34,295 nucleotides of DNA from Streptomyces diastatochromogenes. GTDB taxonomy: Bacteria > Actinomycetota > Actinomycetes > Streptomycetales > Streptomycetaceae. The DNA lies in contig LRTP01000520.1 in NCBI GenBank assembly GCA_001550305.1, positions 1 through 34,295 of the forward strand. Direction: 5' to 3'. Made by a program: the position numbers and the translations under genes. Every line of letters begins with the position of its first letter. Position 1 is the stretch's first letter. Shown piece after piece: positions 1 to 10,533 of this stretch. The notes under the pieces were generated by a model. The model was not told the origin of the DNA, searched no databases, and saw only the letters and a list, made by a program, of their open reading frames with translations.

Positions 1-429
1 GTGGCCGGTCCACTCGCCGGAGCGGACCCGCTCGGCGAAGCCGGCCATCTTGTCGAGCACGGCGTGCACGGCCGGGACGACGTTCTCGCCGTCGACCTCG
101 ATCACCGCGTTCCGCGGGGCCCGCAGGGCGGTGTGCAGCACCGCCCTGTCCTCGGTGACGTTGATCCTCTCGCCGCGGAACATCGAGTCCCGCAGTCCGA
201 ACACGTCCGTGGCGGTGGCCAGTTCCTGGAGGAGGGCGAGGGTCTCGTCGGTGATCAGGTGCTTGGAGTAGTCGATCCGCAGATCGCCGACCCGCACGAC
301 ATAGCGCTCCGCGCGGGCGGGATCGGCGGCGAACAGCTCACGCAGCCGCGGGTGGAGCAGACCGTCCGCGCGGTGGTCCTCCAGGGCCACCCACTCCGGA
401 CGCCGCGTGAGCTTGGGGGAGTCAGACAT
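1..429 (-). CDS. pgi: glucose-6-phosphate isomerase, N-terminal part (cut by window edge)
   Basis: This is the first 143 codons of a glucose-6-phosphate isomerase, which interconverts glucose-6-phosphate and fructose-6-phosphate in the cytoplasm. It links glycolysis to the pentose-phosphate genes upstream of it. The diagnostic stretch is the sugar isomerase N-terminal block around residues 78-110, reading LRDSMFRGERINVTEDRAVL and then HTALRAPRN. That block is characteristic of bacterial PGI, whose full length is about 550 residues, so roughly three quarters of the gene lies outside the window. The ATG at 429 overlaps the end of opcA by 8 bp, which suggests translational coupling as the last visible gene of the operon. 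An alternative assignment is unlikely. A 6-phosphogluconolactonase (devB), which follows opcA in many actinobacteria, is excluded by the protein sequence. Confidence 0.93.
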   Translation of the reverse strand, partial: MSDSPKLTRRPEWVALEDHRADGLLHPRLRELFAADPARAERYVVRVGDLRIDYSKHLITDETLALLQELATATDVFGLRDSMFRGERINVTEDRAVLHTALRAPRNAVIEVDGENVVPAVHAVLDKMAGFAERVRSGEWTGH

Positions 430-1360
430 GACGGGGGGTCTCCTTGGTGCCGTTCTCGCCCCGCAGGGCGACGGCGTACATCTCGTCCGCGTCGAGGCGG
501 CGCAGCTCCTCGGCGATCAGCTCGGAAGTGCTGCGCACCTTCAGCGCGAGGGTGCGGGAGGGCTGCCCGGGCAGCGACAGCGTGGCCAGCGGTCCCTCGG
601 GCCGGTCGATCACGATCTCGCCGTCCTTCGTGCCGAGCCGCACCGCGGTCACCACCGGACCGGCGGTGACGACCCGCTCGACCGGCACGTCGAGCCGGGC
701 GCCCAGCCAGCGGGCGAGCAGCTCGGCGCTCGGGTTGTCGGCCTCGCTCTCGACGGCGGCCGAGATCACCTTCGTACGGGCCTGGTCGAGCGCGGCGGCC
801 AGCATCGAGCGCCAGGGCGTCAGTCGGGTCCACGCCAGGTCGGTGTCGCCCGGCGCGTACGAGTTGACGCGGGCCTCCAGGGCCGTGAGCGGCGCCTCGA
901 CGGCGTACATGTCGGTGATCCTGCGCTGCGCGAGGGCGCCCAGCGGGTCCTTGGCGGGCACCTCGGGGGCGTCCACCGGCCACCAGACGACGACGGGCGC
1001 GTCCGGCAGCAGCAGCGGCAGGACCACGGAGTCGGCGTGGTCGGACACCTCGCCGTAGGTCCGCAGCACGACGGTCTCACCGGCACCGGAGTCGGCGCCC
1101 ACCCGGACCTCGGCGTCGAGGCGCGAGTTGGTGCGGTCGCGCGGGGTGCGGGCGTGCCGCTTGATGACGACCAGGGTGCGCGAGGGGTGCTCGCGCGAGG
1201 CCTCCTCGGCGGCCTTGATCGAGTCGTACGCGTTCTCCTCGTCGGTGACGATGACCATCGTCAGGACCATGCCCACGGCGGGGGTGCCGATGGCGCGGCG
1301 CCCCTGCACGAGCGCCTTGTTGATCTTGCTTGCCGTGGTGTCGGTCAGGTCGATCTTCAT
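422..1360 (-). CDS. opcA: glucose-6-phosphate dehydrogenase assembly/activator protein OpcA
   Basis: A 312-residue OpcA-family protein. In cyanobacteria and actinobacteria OpcA promotes the assembly and activity of glucose-6-phosphate dehydrogenase, and its gene normally sits directly next to zwf, as here. The N-terminus [17 protein letters not shown] and the central VVWWPVDAPEVPAKDPLGAL stretch are typical, and the length is typical. The chosen ATG at 1360 forms an ATGA overlap with the zwf stop. The same frame stays open far upstream (to 1948), but that extension lies wholly inside zwf and has no OpcA similarity. Expression is presumably coupled to zwf. The partner is the Zwf tetramer in the cytoplasm. 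Confidence 0.93.
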   Translation of the reverse strand: MKIDLTDTTASKINKALVQGRRAIGTPAVGMVLTMVIVTDEENAYDSIKAAEEASREHPSRTLVVIKRHARTPRDRTNSRLDAEVRVGADSGAGETVVLRTYGEVSDHADSVVLPLLLPDAPVVVWWPVDAPEVPAKDPLGALAQRRITDMYAVEAPLTALEARVNSYAPGDTDLAWTRLTPWRSMLAAALDQARTKVISAAVESEADNPSAELLARWLGARLDVPVERVVTAGPVVTAVRLGTKDGEIVIDRPEGPLATLSLPGQPSRTLALKVRSTSELIAEELRRLDADEMYAVALRGENGTKETPRHV

Positions 1361-3057
1361 GGCCTGCGCCAGCTCCGTCCGTCTCGTGCGAGCATCTCGT
1401 CGGCTTCCTTCGGACCCCAGCTGCCCGAGGGGTACTGCGCGGGCTTGCCGTGGGTCTCCCAGTACTCCTCGATCGGGTCGAGGACCTTCCAGGACTCTTC
1501 CACCTCCTGGTGACGGGGGAAGAGATTGGCATCGCCGAGCAGGACATCCAGAATCAGCCGTTCGTACGCCTCCGGGCTGGACTCGGTGAACGACTCGCCG
1601 TAGGCGAAGTCCATCGTGACGTCCCGGATCTCCATCGACGTACCCGGGACCTTCGATCCGAAGCGCACCGTCATGCCCTCGTCGGGCTGGACGCGGATGA
1701 CGATCGCGTTCTGGCCGAGCTCCTCGGTGGCGGTCGAGTCGAACGGTGAGTGCGGGGCGCGCTGGAAGACGACCGCGATCTCCGTCACCCGCCGGCCGAG
1801 GCGCTTGCCGGTGCGCAGGTAGAAGGGGACGCCCGCCCAGCGGCGGTTGTCGACCTCCAGTTTGACGGCCGCGTAGGTGTCGGTCGTCGACTTGGGGTCG
1901 ATGCCCTCCTCCTGCAGATAGCCGCGCACCTTCTCGCCGCCCTGCCACGCCGCCGCGTACTGGCCGCGCACGGTGTGCTCGCCCAGGTTCTCCGGCAGCT
2001 TCACCGACTTGAGGACCTTGAGCTTCTCGGTCAGCAGCGACTCGGCGTCGAAGGCGATCGGCTCCTCCATGGCGGTCAGCGCCATCAGCTGGAGCAGGTG
2101 GTTCTGGATCACGTCACGGGCCGAACCGATGCCGTCGTAGTAGCCGGCCCGGCCGCCGATGCCGATGTCCTCGGCCATGGTGATCTGCACGTGGTCGACG
2201 TACGACCGGTTCCAGATCGGCTCGTACATCTGGTTGGCGAAGCGGAGCGCCAGGATGTTCTGGACGGTCTCCTTGCCGAGGTAGTGGTCGATGCGGAAGA
2301 CCTGCTCCGGGTCGAACACGTCGTGCACGAGCGCGTTCAGCTCGCGCGCGCTCTCGAGGTCGTGGCCGAACGGCTTCTCGATGACCGCGCGCCGCCAGGA
2401 ACCCTCCGGCGGGCTCGCGAGCCCGTGCTTCTTGAGCTGCTGGACGACCTTCGGGAAGAACTTCGGGGGCACGGAGAGGTAGAACGCGTAGTTGCCGCTG
2501 GTGCCCCGGGCCGCGTCCAGCTCCTCGATGGCGGAGCGCAGCTGCTTGAACGCCGTGTCGTCGTCGAAGGTGCCCGGGATGAACCGCATGCCCTCGGCGA
2601 GTTGCTGCCAGACCTCCTCCCGGAAGGGGGTGCGCGCGTGTTCCTTCACCGAGTCGTGCACGATCTGCGCGAAGTCCTCGTCCTCCCAGTCGCGGCGGGC
2701 GAACCCGACGAGCGAGAAGCCCGGCGGCAGCAGACCGCGGTTGGCGAGGTCGTAGACGGCCGGCATCAGCTTCTTGCGGGACAGGTCGCCGGTGACACCG
2801 AAGATGACGAGGCCCGAGGGGCCCGCGATACGGGGGAGGCGGCGGTCACGGGGGTCACGCAGCGGGTTCTCCCAATCCGCCACCGGAACGGGGCCGTTGC
2901 TCTTGGCCTCGGCCTTCACATCGACAACCTTCACATCGACCGGCTTCACGCCGTCCGGCTTCACACCGACCGGTTCCACGGTCGTGTCACCAGGTCCCTC
3001 CGGCGTGGTGGCCGCATCCTGCGGGGTACCGTCGGGAATCGCTTCACGCTTGGTCAT
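1357..3057 (-). CDS. zwf: glucose-6-phosphate 1-dehydrogenase with repeat-bearing N-terminal extension
   Basis: It oxidises glucose-6-phosphate to 6-phosphogluconolactone with NADP+, the entry step of the oxidative pentose-phosphate pathway. The nucleotide-binding loop [10 protein letters not shown] lies at about residues 87-96 and the substrate/active-site motif RIDHYLGKE follows in the middle of the protein. At 566 residues it is about 55-60 longer than usual actinobacterial Zwf (about 507-510). The normal core begins near residue 63 ([20 protein letters not shown]). The extra N-terminus is Pro/Val/Lys/Asp-rich and contains five-residue repeats of the form VKPxx (about residues 27-50), probably disordered. 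The ATG at 3057 overlaps the tal stop in an ATGA. A start inside the extension cannot be excluded, but I see no better-placed start just before the core. The 3' end overlaps opcA. Confidence 0.95.
   Translation of the reverse strand: MTKREAIPDGTPQDAATTPEGPGDTTVEPVGVKPDGVKPVDVKVVDVKAEAKSNGPVPVADWENPLRDPRDRRLPRIAGPSGLVIFGVTGDLSRKKLMPAVYDLANRGLLPPGFSLVGFARRDWEDEDFAQIVHDSVKEHARTPFREEVWQQLAEGMRFIPGTFDDDTAFKQLRSAIEELDAARGTSGNYAFYLSVPPKFFPKVVQQLKKHGLASPPEGSWRRAVIEKPFGHDLESARELNALVHDVFDPEQVFRIDHYLGKETVQNILALRFANQMYEPIWNRSYVDHVQITMAEDIGIGGRAGYYDGIGSARDVIQNHLLQLMALTAMEEPIAFDAESLLTEKLKVLKSVKLPENLGEHTVRGQYAAAWQGGEKVRGYLQEEGIDPKSTTDTYAAVKLEVDNRRWAGVPFYLRTGKRLGRRVTEIAVVFQRAPHSPFDSTATEELGQNAIVIRVQPDEGMTVRFGSKVPGTSMEIRDVTMDFAYGESFTESSPEAYERLILDVLLGDANLFPRHQEVEESWKVLDPIEEYWETHGKPAQYPSGSWGPKEADEMLARDGRSWRRP
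2914..2987. repeat. 15-bp tandem repeats inside the zwf 5' end
   Basis: Four consecutive 15-bp units start at 2914, 2929, 2944 and 2959, each beginning CTTCAC and mostly ending GACCGG or similar, followed by a decayed fifth unit (TTCCAC...). Because the unit is a multiple of three, the reading frame is kept. On the minus strand the units encode VKxxD/G pentapeptides in the Zwf N-terminal extension. Confidence 0.85.
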
Positions 3058-4199
3058 TCCCCCTCAACTCCCTTGCCGCTCAGCGAGGTCGCGACCGCGT
3101 CGAGCAGATCCTCCCAGGCCGCCTCGAACTTCGAGACGCCCTCGTCCTCCAGCTGGTCGACCACCTCGTCGTAGGAGATCCCGAGACCTTCCACGGCGGC
3201 AAGGTCGGCGCGCGCCTGGGCGTAGCCGCCGGTCACCGCGTCGCCGTGGATGTCACCGTGGTCGGCCGTGGCGTTGAGCGTCGCCTCCGGCATGGTGTTG
3301 ACCGTGCCCGGCGCGACCAGCTCGTCGACGTACAGCGTGTCCTTGTACGAGGGGTCCTTGACGCCCGTCGAGGCCCACAGCGGGCGCTGCTTGTTGGCAC
3401 CGGCCGGGGCGAGCGCGGTCCAGCGGGCGGAGGCGAACACCTCTTCGTACGCCTCGTAGGCGAGCCGCGCGTTGGCGAGCGCCGCCCTGCCCTTGAGGGC
3501 GAGGGCCTCGTCGGTCCCGACCTTCGTCAGCCGCTTGTCGATCTCGCTGTCGACGCGGGAGACGAAGAAGGAGGCGACGGAGTGGATGGTGGCGAGGTCG
3601 ATGCCCGCCGCCTTGGCCTTCTCCAGCCCCGCCAGGTAGGCGTCCATCACCGCGCGGTAGCGCTCCAGGGAGAAGATCAGCGTGACGTTGACGCTGATGC
3701 CGAGGCCGATGACCTCGGTGATCGCCGGGAGGCCGGCCTTCGTCGCCGGGATCTTGATCATCACGTTCGGGCGGTCGACGAGCCAGGAGAGCTGCTTGGC
3801 CTCGGCGACGGTCGCCCCGGTGTTGTGGGCGAGGCGCGGGTCGACCTCGATGGAGACCCGACCGTCACGTCCGGCGGTCGCGTCGTACACCGGGCGCAGG
3901 ATGTCGGCGGCGGCGCGGACGTCGGCCGTCGTCATCATCCGGACGGCCTCGTCGACCGTCACGCCCCGCTCGGCCAGGTCGCCGAGCTGCTCCTCGTACC
4001 CCTCACCGGAGCCGATGGCGGCCTGGAAGATGGAGGGGTTGGTGGTGACGCCCACCACGTGCCTGGTCTCGACGAGTTCGGCGAGGTTGCCGGAGGCGAT
4101 GCGCTTGCGGGAGAGGTCGTCCAGCCAGATGGAGACGCCTTCGTCGGAGAGGCGCTTCAGGGTTACCGCGGTCGCGGTTGCTTCGGTCACAGTGATCAT
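3054..4199 (-). CDS. tal: transaldolase
   Basis: A 381-residue transaldolase of the actinobacterial type. It transfers the dihydroxyacetone unit between sedoheptulose-7-phosphate and glyceraldehyde-3-phosphate in the non-oxidative pentose-phosphate branch. Recognisable blocks are [20 protein letters not shown] near the N-terminus, [15 protein letters not shown], and the Schiff-base lysine region [13 protein letters not shown]. The ATG at 4199 ([20 protein letters not shown]) follows an AAGGAAG purine run that sits very close to it. A GTG three codons further in would have more normal spacing, so the true start could be 4190. The open frame continues upstream to 4355, but that part overlaps tkt and is low complexity. 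The gene lies 19 bp downstream of tkt and overlaps zwf by 4 bp. Confidence 0.94.
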   Translation of the reverse strand: MITVTEATATAVTLKRLSDEGVSIWLDDLSRKRIASGNLAELVETRHVVGVTTNPSIFQAAIGSGEGYEEQLGDLAERGVTVDEAVRMMTTADVRAAADILRPVYDATAGRDGRVSIEVDPRLAHNTGATVAEAKQLSWLVDRPNVMIKIPATKAGLPAITEVIGLGISVNVTLIFSLERYRAVMDAYLAGLEKAKAAGIDLATIHSVASFFVSRVDSEIDKRLTKVGTDEALALKGRAALANARLAYEAYEEVFASARWTALAPAGANKQRPLWASTGVKDPSYKDTLYVDELVAPGTVNTMPEATLNATADHGDIHGDAVTGGYAQARADLAAVEGLGISYDEVVDQLEDEGVSKFEAAWEDLLDAVATSLSGKGVEGE

Positions 4200-4218
4200 C
4201 TTCCTTCGTGCGATCGGA

Positions 4219-6294
<2,076 letters not shown>

Positions 6295-6347
6295 CTTCAA
6301 GAAGTCCTCACTGGATCGGGAATCGCTGGTGGAACGCCTTCAAAACT

Positions 6348-6362
6348 AAAAGTCTGACTTTT
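6348..6362. promoter_or_regulatory. perfect 15-bp dyad in tkt/araC divergent region (candidate operator)
   Basis: AAAAGTC-T-GACTTTT is a perfect inverted repeat (7-bp arms, one central base) in an otherwise GC-rich genome. It lies 54 bp upstream of the tkt ATG and about 80 bp upstream of the preferred start of the divergent regulator. Position and symmetry suggest an operator for the pentose-phosphate operon, the regulator, or both. AraC-family proteins more often use direct repeats, so another factor may bind it. Confidence 0.55.
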
Positions 6363-6440
6363 GCCGGGGAAGGTGCCCGTGTGTCAGCCTTCGGTGAAAA
6401 TGGGACACGGAGTGCTGGAGCGAGTCGACGCGAGAGGGAC

Positions 6441-7352
6441 ATGGCGGACAGAACCACCCAAGGCGGTGCCGGGGGCGAAGGCGGGACCGGGGACGGGATC
6501 AGGACCTTCCCCTTCCCGGTCGATCTGAGCCTGTCCGGCGTCGGCATGCAGGTCGGCGCGATGGGGACCGGACGCGTCTGGCACGTGGACGCCCCGCTGG
6601 ACCGCGTGCACCGCATCGACTTCCACGTCGTGATGCTCTTCCACGAGGGCCCGGTCAGACACATGATCGACTTCGCCGAGTACGAGGCGTCCCCGGGCGA
6701 CATCCTGTGGATCCGCCCCGGTCAGGTGCACCGCTTCTCCCGCACCGACCGCTACCGCGGCACCGTCCTGATCATGCAGCCCGGTTTCCTGCCGCGCGCG
6801 ACCGTCGAGGCGACCGGTCTCTACCGCTACGACCAGCCCCCGCTGCTGCGCCCCGGCGCCGCCGAGCTGGCCGCCCTGGAGCACTCGCTCACCCAGCTGG
6901 AGCGCGAGTACGTCGACACCACCACGCTGCCGCTCAGCCTGCACACCTCGGTGCTGAGGCACTCCCTCACCGCGTTCCTGCTGCGCCTCGCCCATCTTGC
7001 GGCCAGCTCCGCCGAAGCGGCCCGCGAGCAGACCGACACCACCTTCACGCGCTTCCGGGACGCGGTCGAGAAGGACTTCGCCACCAACCACAGCGTCAGC
7101 GCGTACGCCGACGCGCTCGGCTACTCCCGCCGCACCCTGGTCCGCGCGGTGCGCGCGGCCACCGGTGAGACCCCGAAGGGATTCATCGACAAGCGGGTGG
7201 TCCTGGAGGCCAAGCGGCTGCTGGCCCACACGGAGATGCCCATCGGCCGCATCGGTGTCGCCGTGGGCTTCCCCGACTCGGCGAACTTCTCCAAGTTCTT
7301 CCACCAGCACACGGGCACGAGTCCCGTGGTGTTCCGGGCGGAGCTGCGCTGA
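6441..7352 (+). CDS. AraC-family transcriptional regulator with N-terminal cupin-like sensor domain
   Basis: A regulator of about 303 residues. The N-terminal half is an AraC-type cupin/ligand-binding domain, seen in the RIDFHVVMLFHEGP, SPGDILWIRPGQVHRFSR and VLIMQPGF blocks. The C-terminal ~100 residues are a double helix-turn-helix: SVSAYADALGYSRRTLVRAV for the first and PIGRIGVAVGFPDSANFSKF for the second. The ATG at 6441 has GAGAGGG just upstream. A GTG at 6381, adding 20 residues, also has a GGGGAAGG site with good spacing and cannot be ruled out. Being divergent from tkt, it is a natural candidate to control the pentose-phosphate operon in response to a small, perhaps sugar-derived, ligand. 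That role is inferred from position only. It ends before a strong palindromic terminator. Confidence 0.88.
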   Translation: MADRTTQGGAGGEGGTGDGIRTFPFPVDLSLSGVGMQVGAMGTGRVWHVDAPLDRVHRIDFHVVMLFHEGPVRHMIDFAEYEASPGDILWIRPGQVHRFSRTDRYRGTVLIMQPGFLPRATVEATGLYRYDQPPLLRPGAAELAALEHSLTQLEREYVDTTTLPLSLHTSVLRHSLTAFLLRLAHLAASSAEAAREQTDTTFTRFRDAVEKDFATNHSVSAYADALGYSRRTLVRAVRAATGETPKGFIDKRVVLEAKRLLAHTEMPIGRIGVAVGFPDSANFSKFFHQHTGTSPVVFRAELR

Positions 7353-7389
7353 GTCCGTACCGGAGGAGAGCTGGGACCGTACGGAAGAA

Positions 7390-7417
7390 AAGGGGCGGGC
7401 CCGCGGGCCCGCCCCTT
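7390..7417. terminator. bidirectional palindromic terminator between araC-type gene and GH16 gene
   Basis: A perfect 28-bp palindrome with a GC-only 24-bp core (GGGGCGGGCCC... mirrored as ...GGGCCCGCCCC), flanked by AA and TT. It sits between two convergent genes, 38 bp after the regulator stop and 35 bp before the glucanase stop. The hairpin would be extremely stable in RNA from either strand. Confidence 0.85.
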
Positions 7418-7451
7418 CACCGTTCGTGCCGCTCGTCGAGGAACCTCCTCG

Positions 7452-8837
7452 TCAGTGGCCGAAGTCGAACCAGTTGACGTTCACGAAGTCGGCCGGCTGG
7501 CCGCTGGTGAAGGTCAGATAGACGTCGTGGGTGCCGGTGACGCCGGTGATGTTGGCCGGGACCGTCCGCCAGCTCTGCCAGCCGCCGGTGTTGCCCACCG
7601 CGAAACTGCCGATGGGGGTGCTCGTACGGCTGTCGAGGCGCACCTCGACCAGACCGCTGACCCCGCTCGCCGCACCGCTCGCGACCCGCCCGTAGAACTG
7701 CGTGGCCGCCGTGGAGCCGAAGTTGACGCCCTTGTAGAGCGCCCAGTCGCCGCCCGCGAGCGAGCCGATGTCCTGGCCGCCGCCGGTGTCCGTGGTGGTC
7801 TCGGTGCTGGTGCCCGACTGGCTGTCGTACGACTCGGCCTGGATGGCGCCGTAGGCGTCACGGTTGCCGGTCGGAGGCGGTGTGGTACCGCTCCCACTGG
7901 CCTGCAGCACCTGGACGTAGTCCACGACCAGCGGGTGGCCGGGCTCGGTGCCGCTGTCCGGACCGCCGCCGAACGCGTCGGGGAAACCGCCGCCCATCGC
8001 CACGTTCAGGATGACGAAGTAGCCGTGGTTGGTGGCGTTCGCCCAGGTGGTCGCGTCGACCTGGTTCGCCTTGACCGTGTGGAAGTTGACGCCGTCGAGG
8101 TAGAAGCGGATCTCCTCGGGGCTCGTCGAGCGGTCCCACTCCATGGCGTACGTGTGGAAGCCGGCCTGACACGTGGTGCCGGCGCACGGGGTGTTGCCGC
8201 CGATGCCGCTGGTCTCGTTGCACGGGCCGCCCGGGTTGGTGCCGCAGTGCATGGTGGCCCACTCGGTGTTGAGGCCCTGGACGTTCTCCATGATGTCCAG
8301 CTCGCCGACGCTCGGCCAGTTCTGGTAGTTGCCGCGGTAGGGCGCGCCGAGCGTCCAGAAGGCCGGCCAGTAGCCCTTGGCGGCGGCGCCGGTCACGTTC
8401 GGCATCTGCAGGCGCGCCTCGACGCGGAGTTTGCCGCCCGCGGGTGGCTGGAAGTCGGTGCGGGTGGTCTCGATACGGCCCGAGGTCCAGTTGCCGGAGG
8501 CGTCCCGGCGCGGGGTGATCAGCAGGTTGCCGTTGCCGTCGAGCGCCACGTTGTTGGTGCTGGAGGTCATCGTCTCGACCTCGCCGGTGCCCCAGTTGGC
8601 GGCGCCGCCCGGGTAACTGGTGCCGGTGTCGTACTGCCAGTTGGAGGTGTTGACGCCGGAGCCGGCCGCCCCGTTGAAGTCGTCGACGAAGACCTGGGAC
8701 CAGCCGGCCGGGGGAGTGGGCGCGGACGCGTTCGCGGGGAGGACCGCGGCCACGGCCAGGGTCAGTGTGCCGACCGCGGCCAGAATGACGCGCCGCAGGG
8801 GGCCGCGTCTGACAGGTGTGCCGGAGGGTTCACTCAT
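7452..8837 (-). CDS. secreted GH16 endo-beta-1,3-glucanase-type hydrolase with C-terminal CBM6-like domain
   Basis: A 461-residue secreted glycoside hydrolase. Residues 1-38 are a signal peptide with an arginine-rich start and a hydrophobic run ending ANASA. Residues ~45-312 form a GH16 jelly-roll with the catalytic signature GELDIMENV (nucleophile E179, helper D181, acid/base E184). A short Gly/Thr/Pro linker (~312-324) leads to a CBM6-like module (~325-461, beginning AIQAESYDSQSG and ending VNWFDFGH). Family knowledge points to endo-1,3-beta-glucan (laminarin or fungal-wall glucan) hydrolysis outside the cell; 1,3-1,4-glucan or agar-type substrates cannot be excluded. The ATG at 8837 has a GAGG site six bases upstream. 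Its promoter contains a CebR-like operator, so expression is probably induced by a gluco-oligosaccharide. Confidence 0.92.
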   Translation of the reverse strand: MSEPSGTPVRRGPLRRVILAAVGTLTLAVAAVLPANASAPTPPAGWSQVFVDDFNGAAGSGVNTSNWQYDTGTSYPGGAANWGTGEVETMTSSTNNVALDGNGNLLITPRRDASGNWTSGRIETTRTDFQPPAGGKLRVEARLQMPNVTGAAAKGYWPAFWTLGAPYRGNYQNWPSVGELDIMENVQGLNTEWATMHCGTNPGGPCNETSGIGGNTPCAGTTCQAGFHTYAMEWDRSTSPEEIRFYLDGVNFHTVKANQVDATTWANATNHGYFVILNVAMGGGFPDAFGGGPDSGTEPGHPLVVDYVQVLQASGSGTTPPPTGNRDAYGAIQAESYDSQSGTSTETTTDTGGGQDIGSLAGGDWALYKGVNFGSTAATQFYGRVASGAASGVSGLVEVRLDSRTSTPIGSFAVGNTGGWQSWRTVPANITGVTGTHDVYLTFTSGQPADFVNVNWFDFGH

Positions 8838-8878
8838 GGATGCCTCTTCGGTACGGAGTGGGGGTGCGCGGGTGCTGC

Positions 8879-8892
8879 TGAGAGCGCTCTCA
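8879..8892. promoter_or_regulatory. LacI-family (CebR-like) operator upstream of GH16 gene
   Basis: TGAGAGCGCTCTCA is a perfect 14-bp palindrome. It differs by one symmetrical base pair change from the TGGGAGCGCTCCCA operator of the Streptomyces cellobiose repressor CebR. It lies about 10-23 bp downstream of the predicted transcription start and 42 bp before the ATG, a classic blocking position. No LacI-family gene lies in the window, so the repressor would act in trans. Confidence 0.82.
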
Positions 8893-8908
8893 AGCAGGGT
8901 GCGCGGCC

Positions 8909-8937
8909 AATGTGCTCTCTGCTCCTCCGACCGTCAA
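8909..8937 (-). promoter_or_regulatory. predicted vegetative promoter of the GH16 gene
   Basis: On the minus strand a TTGACG -35 hexamer (8937-8932) is followed after exactly 17 bp by CACATT (8914-8909), a plausible Streptomyces -10. The start would be near 8902, just ahead of the CebR-like operator. Confidence 0.6.
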
Positions 8938-9010
8938 GAGGTAAAGCCGAGAAACTCCTTTCCCTGTGCGGGAGTTCATGCAATGAAGAGTGGGATGCCC
9001 GGGGCCTCGC

Positions 9011-10282
9011 CTAGAGGGCGCTGCCCGCCCTCCAGTCCGACCAGGACAGGTTCCAGCCGTTGAGGCCGTTGGACGCCTCGACGGTCTTCTCGCCCGAGTT
9101 CTTGACGACGACGACATCCCCGAGCATCGAACTGGCGTAGAACGTGTAGCCCGGTACGGAGCTGTCGTTCGCGCCCTTGGCGTCGTGCAGGCCGATACAT
9201 CCGTGGCTGGTGTTGGTGGAGCCGAAGACCGAGGCCGAGGCCCAGTAGTTGCCGTGGATGAAGGTGCCGGAGGTGGTCAGACGCTGGGCGTGCGGGACGT
9301 CCGAGATGTCGTACTCGTCGCCGAGTCCCACGGTCGAGGACTCCATCCGGGTCTGCTTGAACCGCTCGCTGATCACCATGATCCCGGACCAGGTGGTGTG
9401 GTCGGCGTCGCCACCGCTCACCGGGTAGCTGGCGAGGGTGGAGCCGTCGCGCTCGACGGTCATGGTCTTCTTCGCCAGGTCGACCGTGCTGATCTGACGG
9501 CGGCCGATGTGGAAGGTGACGTCCTTGGACTGGGTGCCGTAGACGCCGGTCGTGCCCTCGACGTCCTTCAGACGCAGGCTCAGCGTGATCTTCGTGCCCG
9601 CGGCCCAGTACTCCTCGGGCCGGAAGTCGAGGCGAGTGTCGCTGAACCAGTGGCCGACCACCTCGACCGCGGGCTCCGCCGTCACCGTGATCGCCTTTTC
9701 CACGGCGGCCCGGTCCTTCACGGCCTCGGTGAAGTTGATCGACACGGGCATGCCGACACCGGAGGTCGAATTCGCCTCGGGCGTGAAATAACCCACGAAC
9801 GTTTCCGAGGGCTGCTTCGTGACGAAGCTCGCGCTCTGCGCGGCGGCGCCCTTCGGCGTGACCGTGACCGTGTATTTGGTGCCCGAGTAAGGGTTTTTCG
9901 TGGACGTCCATTTCGTACGGGCGTCATTGAAGGATCCGGTCAGGGTGGAGCCGTCGTTTCCGCTGACCTCGACGCTCGCGAGCGTGCCGTCGCTGACGGT
10001 GACTTCGACCGGGCTCGTGAAACCGGCCTTCTTCGTGCCGTCGGCCGGGGTGACGGTCACGGTCGGGGTCCTGACCTCGGCTTTCGTGCTCGCGCCCGCC
10101 GTCGAGCCCGACTTGGCGTCCGTTCCCTGCGAGGCGTCCGCCGAGCCGCCGCAGCCCGCGAGGACGCCCACGGCCGGCACGGCACCGAGGGCGGCCAGCA
10201 CCCCGCGCCGCGACCAGGCCTGCCGCTCGGACCGGTTCGCCGTCCGCCGCTCGGACCGGTTCGAATTCTTCGCGAAGCCCAC
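9011..10282 (-). CDS. Tat-exported lipoprotein L,D-transpeptidase (YkuD domain, Ig-like N-terminal domains)
   Basis: A 423-residue cell-envelope L,D-transpeptidase that would make 3-3 peptidoglycan cross-links on the outer face of the membrane. Residues 25-31 carry a twin-arginine motif (SRRGVLA) and the hydrophobic stretch ends in the lipobox LAGC, with C44 as the lipidated residue. Two beta-rich Ig-like domains span roughly 70-260, as in mycobacterial Ldt enzymes. The YkuD catalytic domain (~263-395) contains H343 and the S359-H-G-C362 motif with the nucleophilic cysteine, so it looks active. I chose the GTG at 10282 because AGGAAAGG lies six bases upstream; the frame continues to 10963 without Ldt-like sequence. 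The N-terminus has a duplicated NRSER block encoded by a 17-bp direct repeat. Transcription runs towards the GH16 gene, which has its own promoter. Confidence 0.93.
   Translation of the reverse strand: MGFAKNSNRSERRTANRSERQAWSRRGVLAALGAVPAVGVLAGCGGSADASQGTDAKSGSTAGASTKAEVRTPTVTVTPADGTKKAGFTSPVEVTVSDGTLASVEVSGNDGSTLTGSFNDARTKWTSTKNPYSGTKYTVTVTPKGAAAQSASFVTKQPSETFVGYFTPEANSTSGVGMPVSINFTEAVKDRAAVEKAITVTAEPAVEVVGHWFSDTRLDFRPEEYWAAGTKITLSLRLKDVEGTTGVYGTQSKDVTFHIGRRQISTVDLAKKTMTVERDGSTLASYPVSGGDADHTTWSGIMVISERFKQTRMESSTVGLGDEYDISDVPHAQRLTTSGTFIHGNYWASASVFGSTNTSHGCIGLHDAKGANDSSVPGYTFYASSMLGDVVVVKNSGEKTVEASNGLNGWNLSWSDWRAGSAL
10223..10263. repeat. 17-bp direct repeat in the L,D-transpeptidase 5' end
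   Basis: CCGCTCGGACCGGTTCG occurs at 10223-10239 and again, identical, at 10247-10263, a 24-bp period. It produces two NRSER blocks separated by RTA before the Tat motif, an in-frame duplication. Confidence 0.8.
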
Positions 10283-10533
10283 GGCACGCCTTTCCTGGAT
10301 GTCCACCACGACTGCTGGTGCATCCTGCGCCGCCTTCCTGGGGCGATTCTTTGAAACCCGGGGCCGCCGCCTGAGATGTGCGTGAGGAGGACCTGAGAAT
10401 CGTCCTGAAGGAACGGCGCACGGAAATGCGTGAAGTGCCGTTCGAGGGAACGGCGGGTGTCGCGGACAGGGGCCAGGAGGCGTGGCTCGTACGTTCGGCC
10501 GACGTGATCCGTGCGTCGCGGCTCCAGGGAGCC

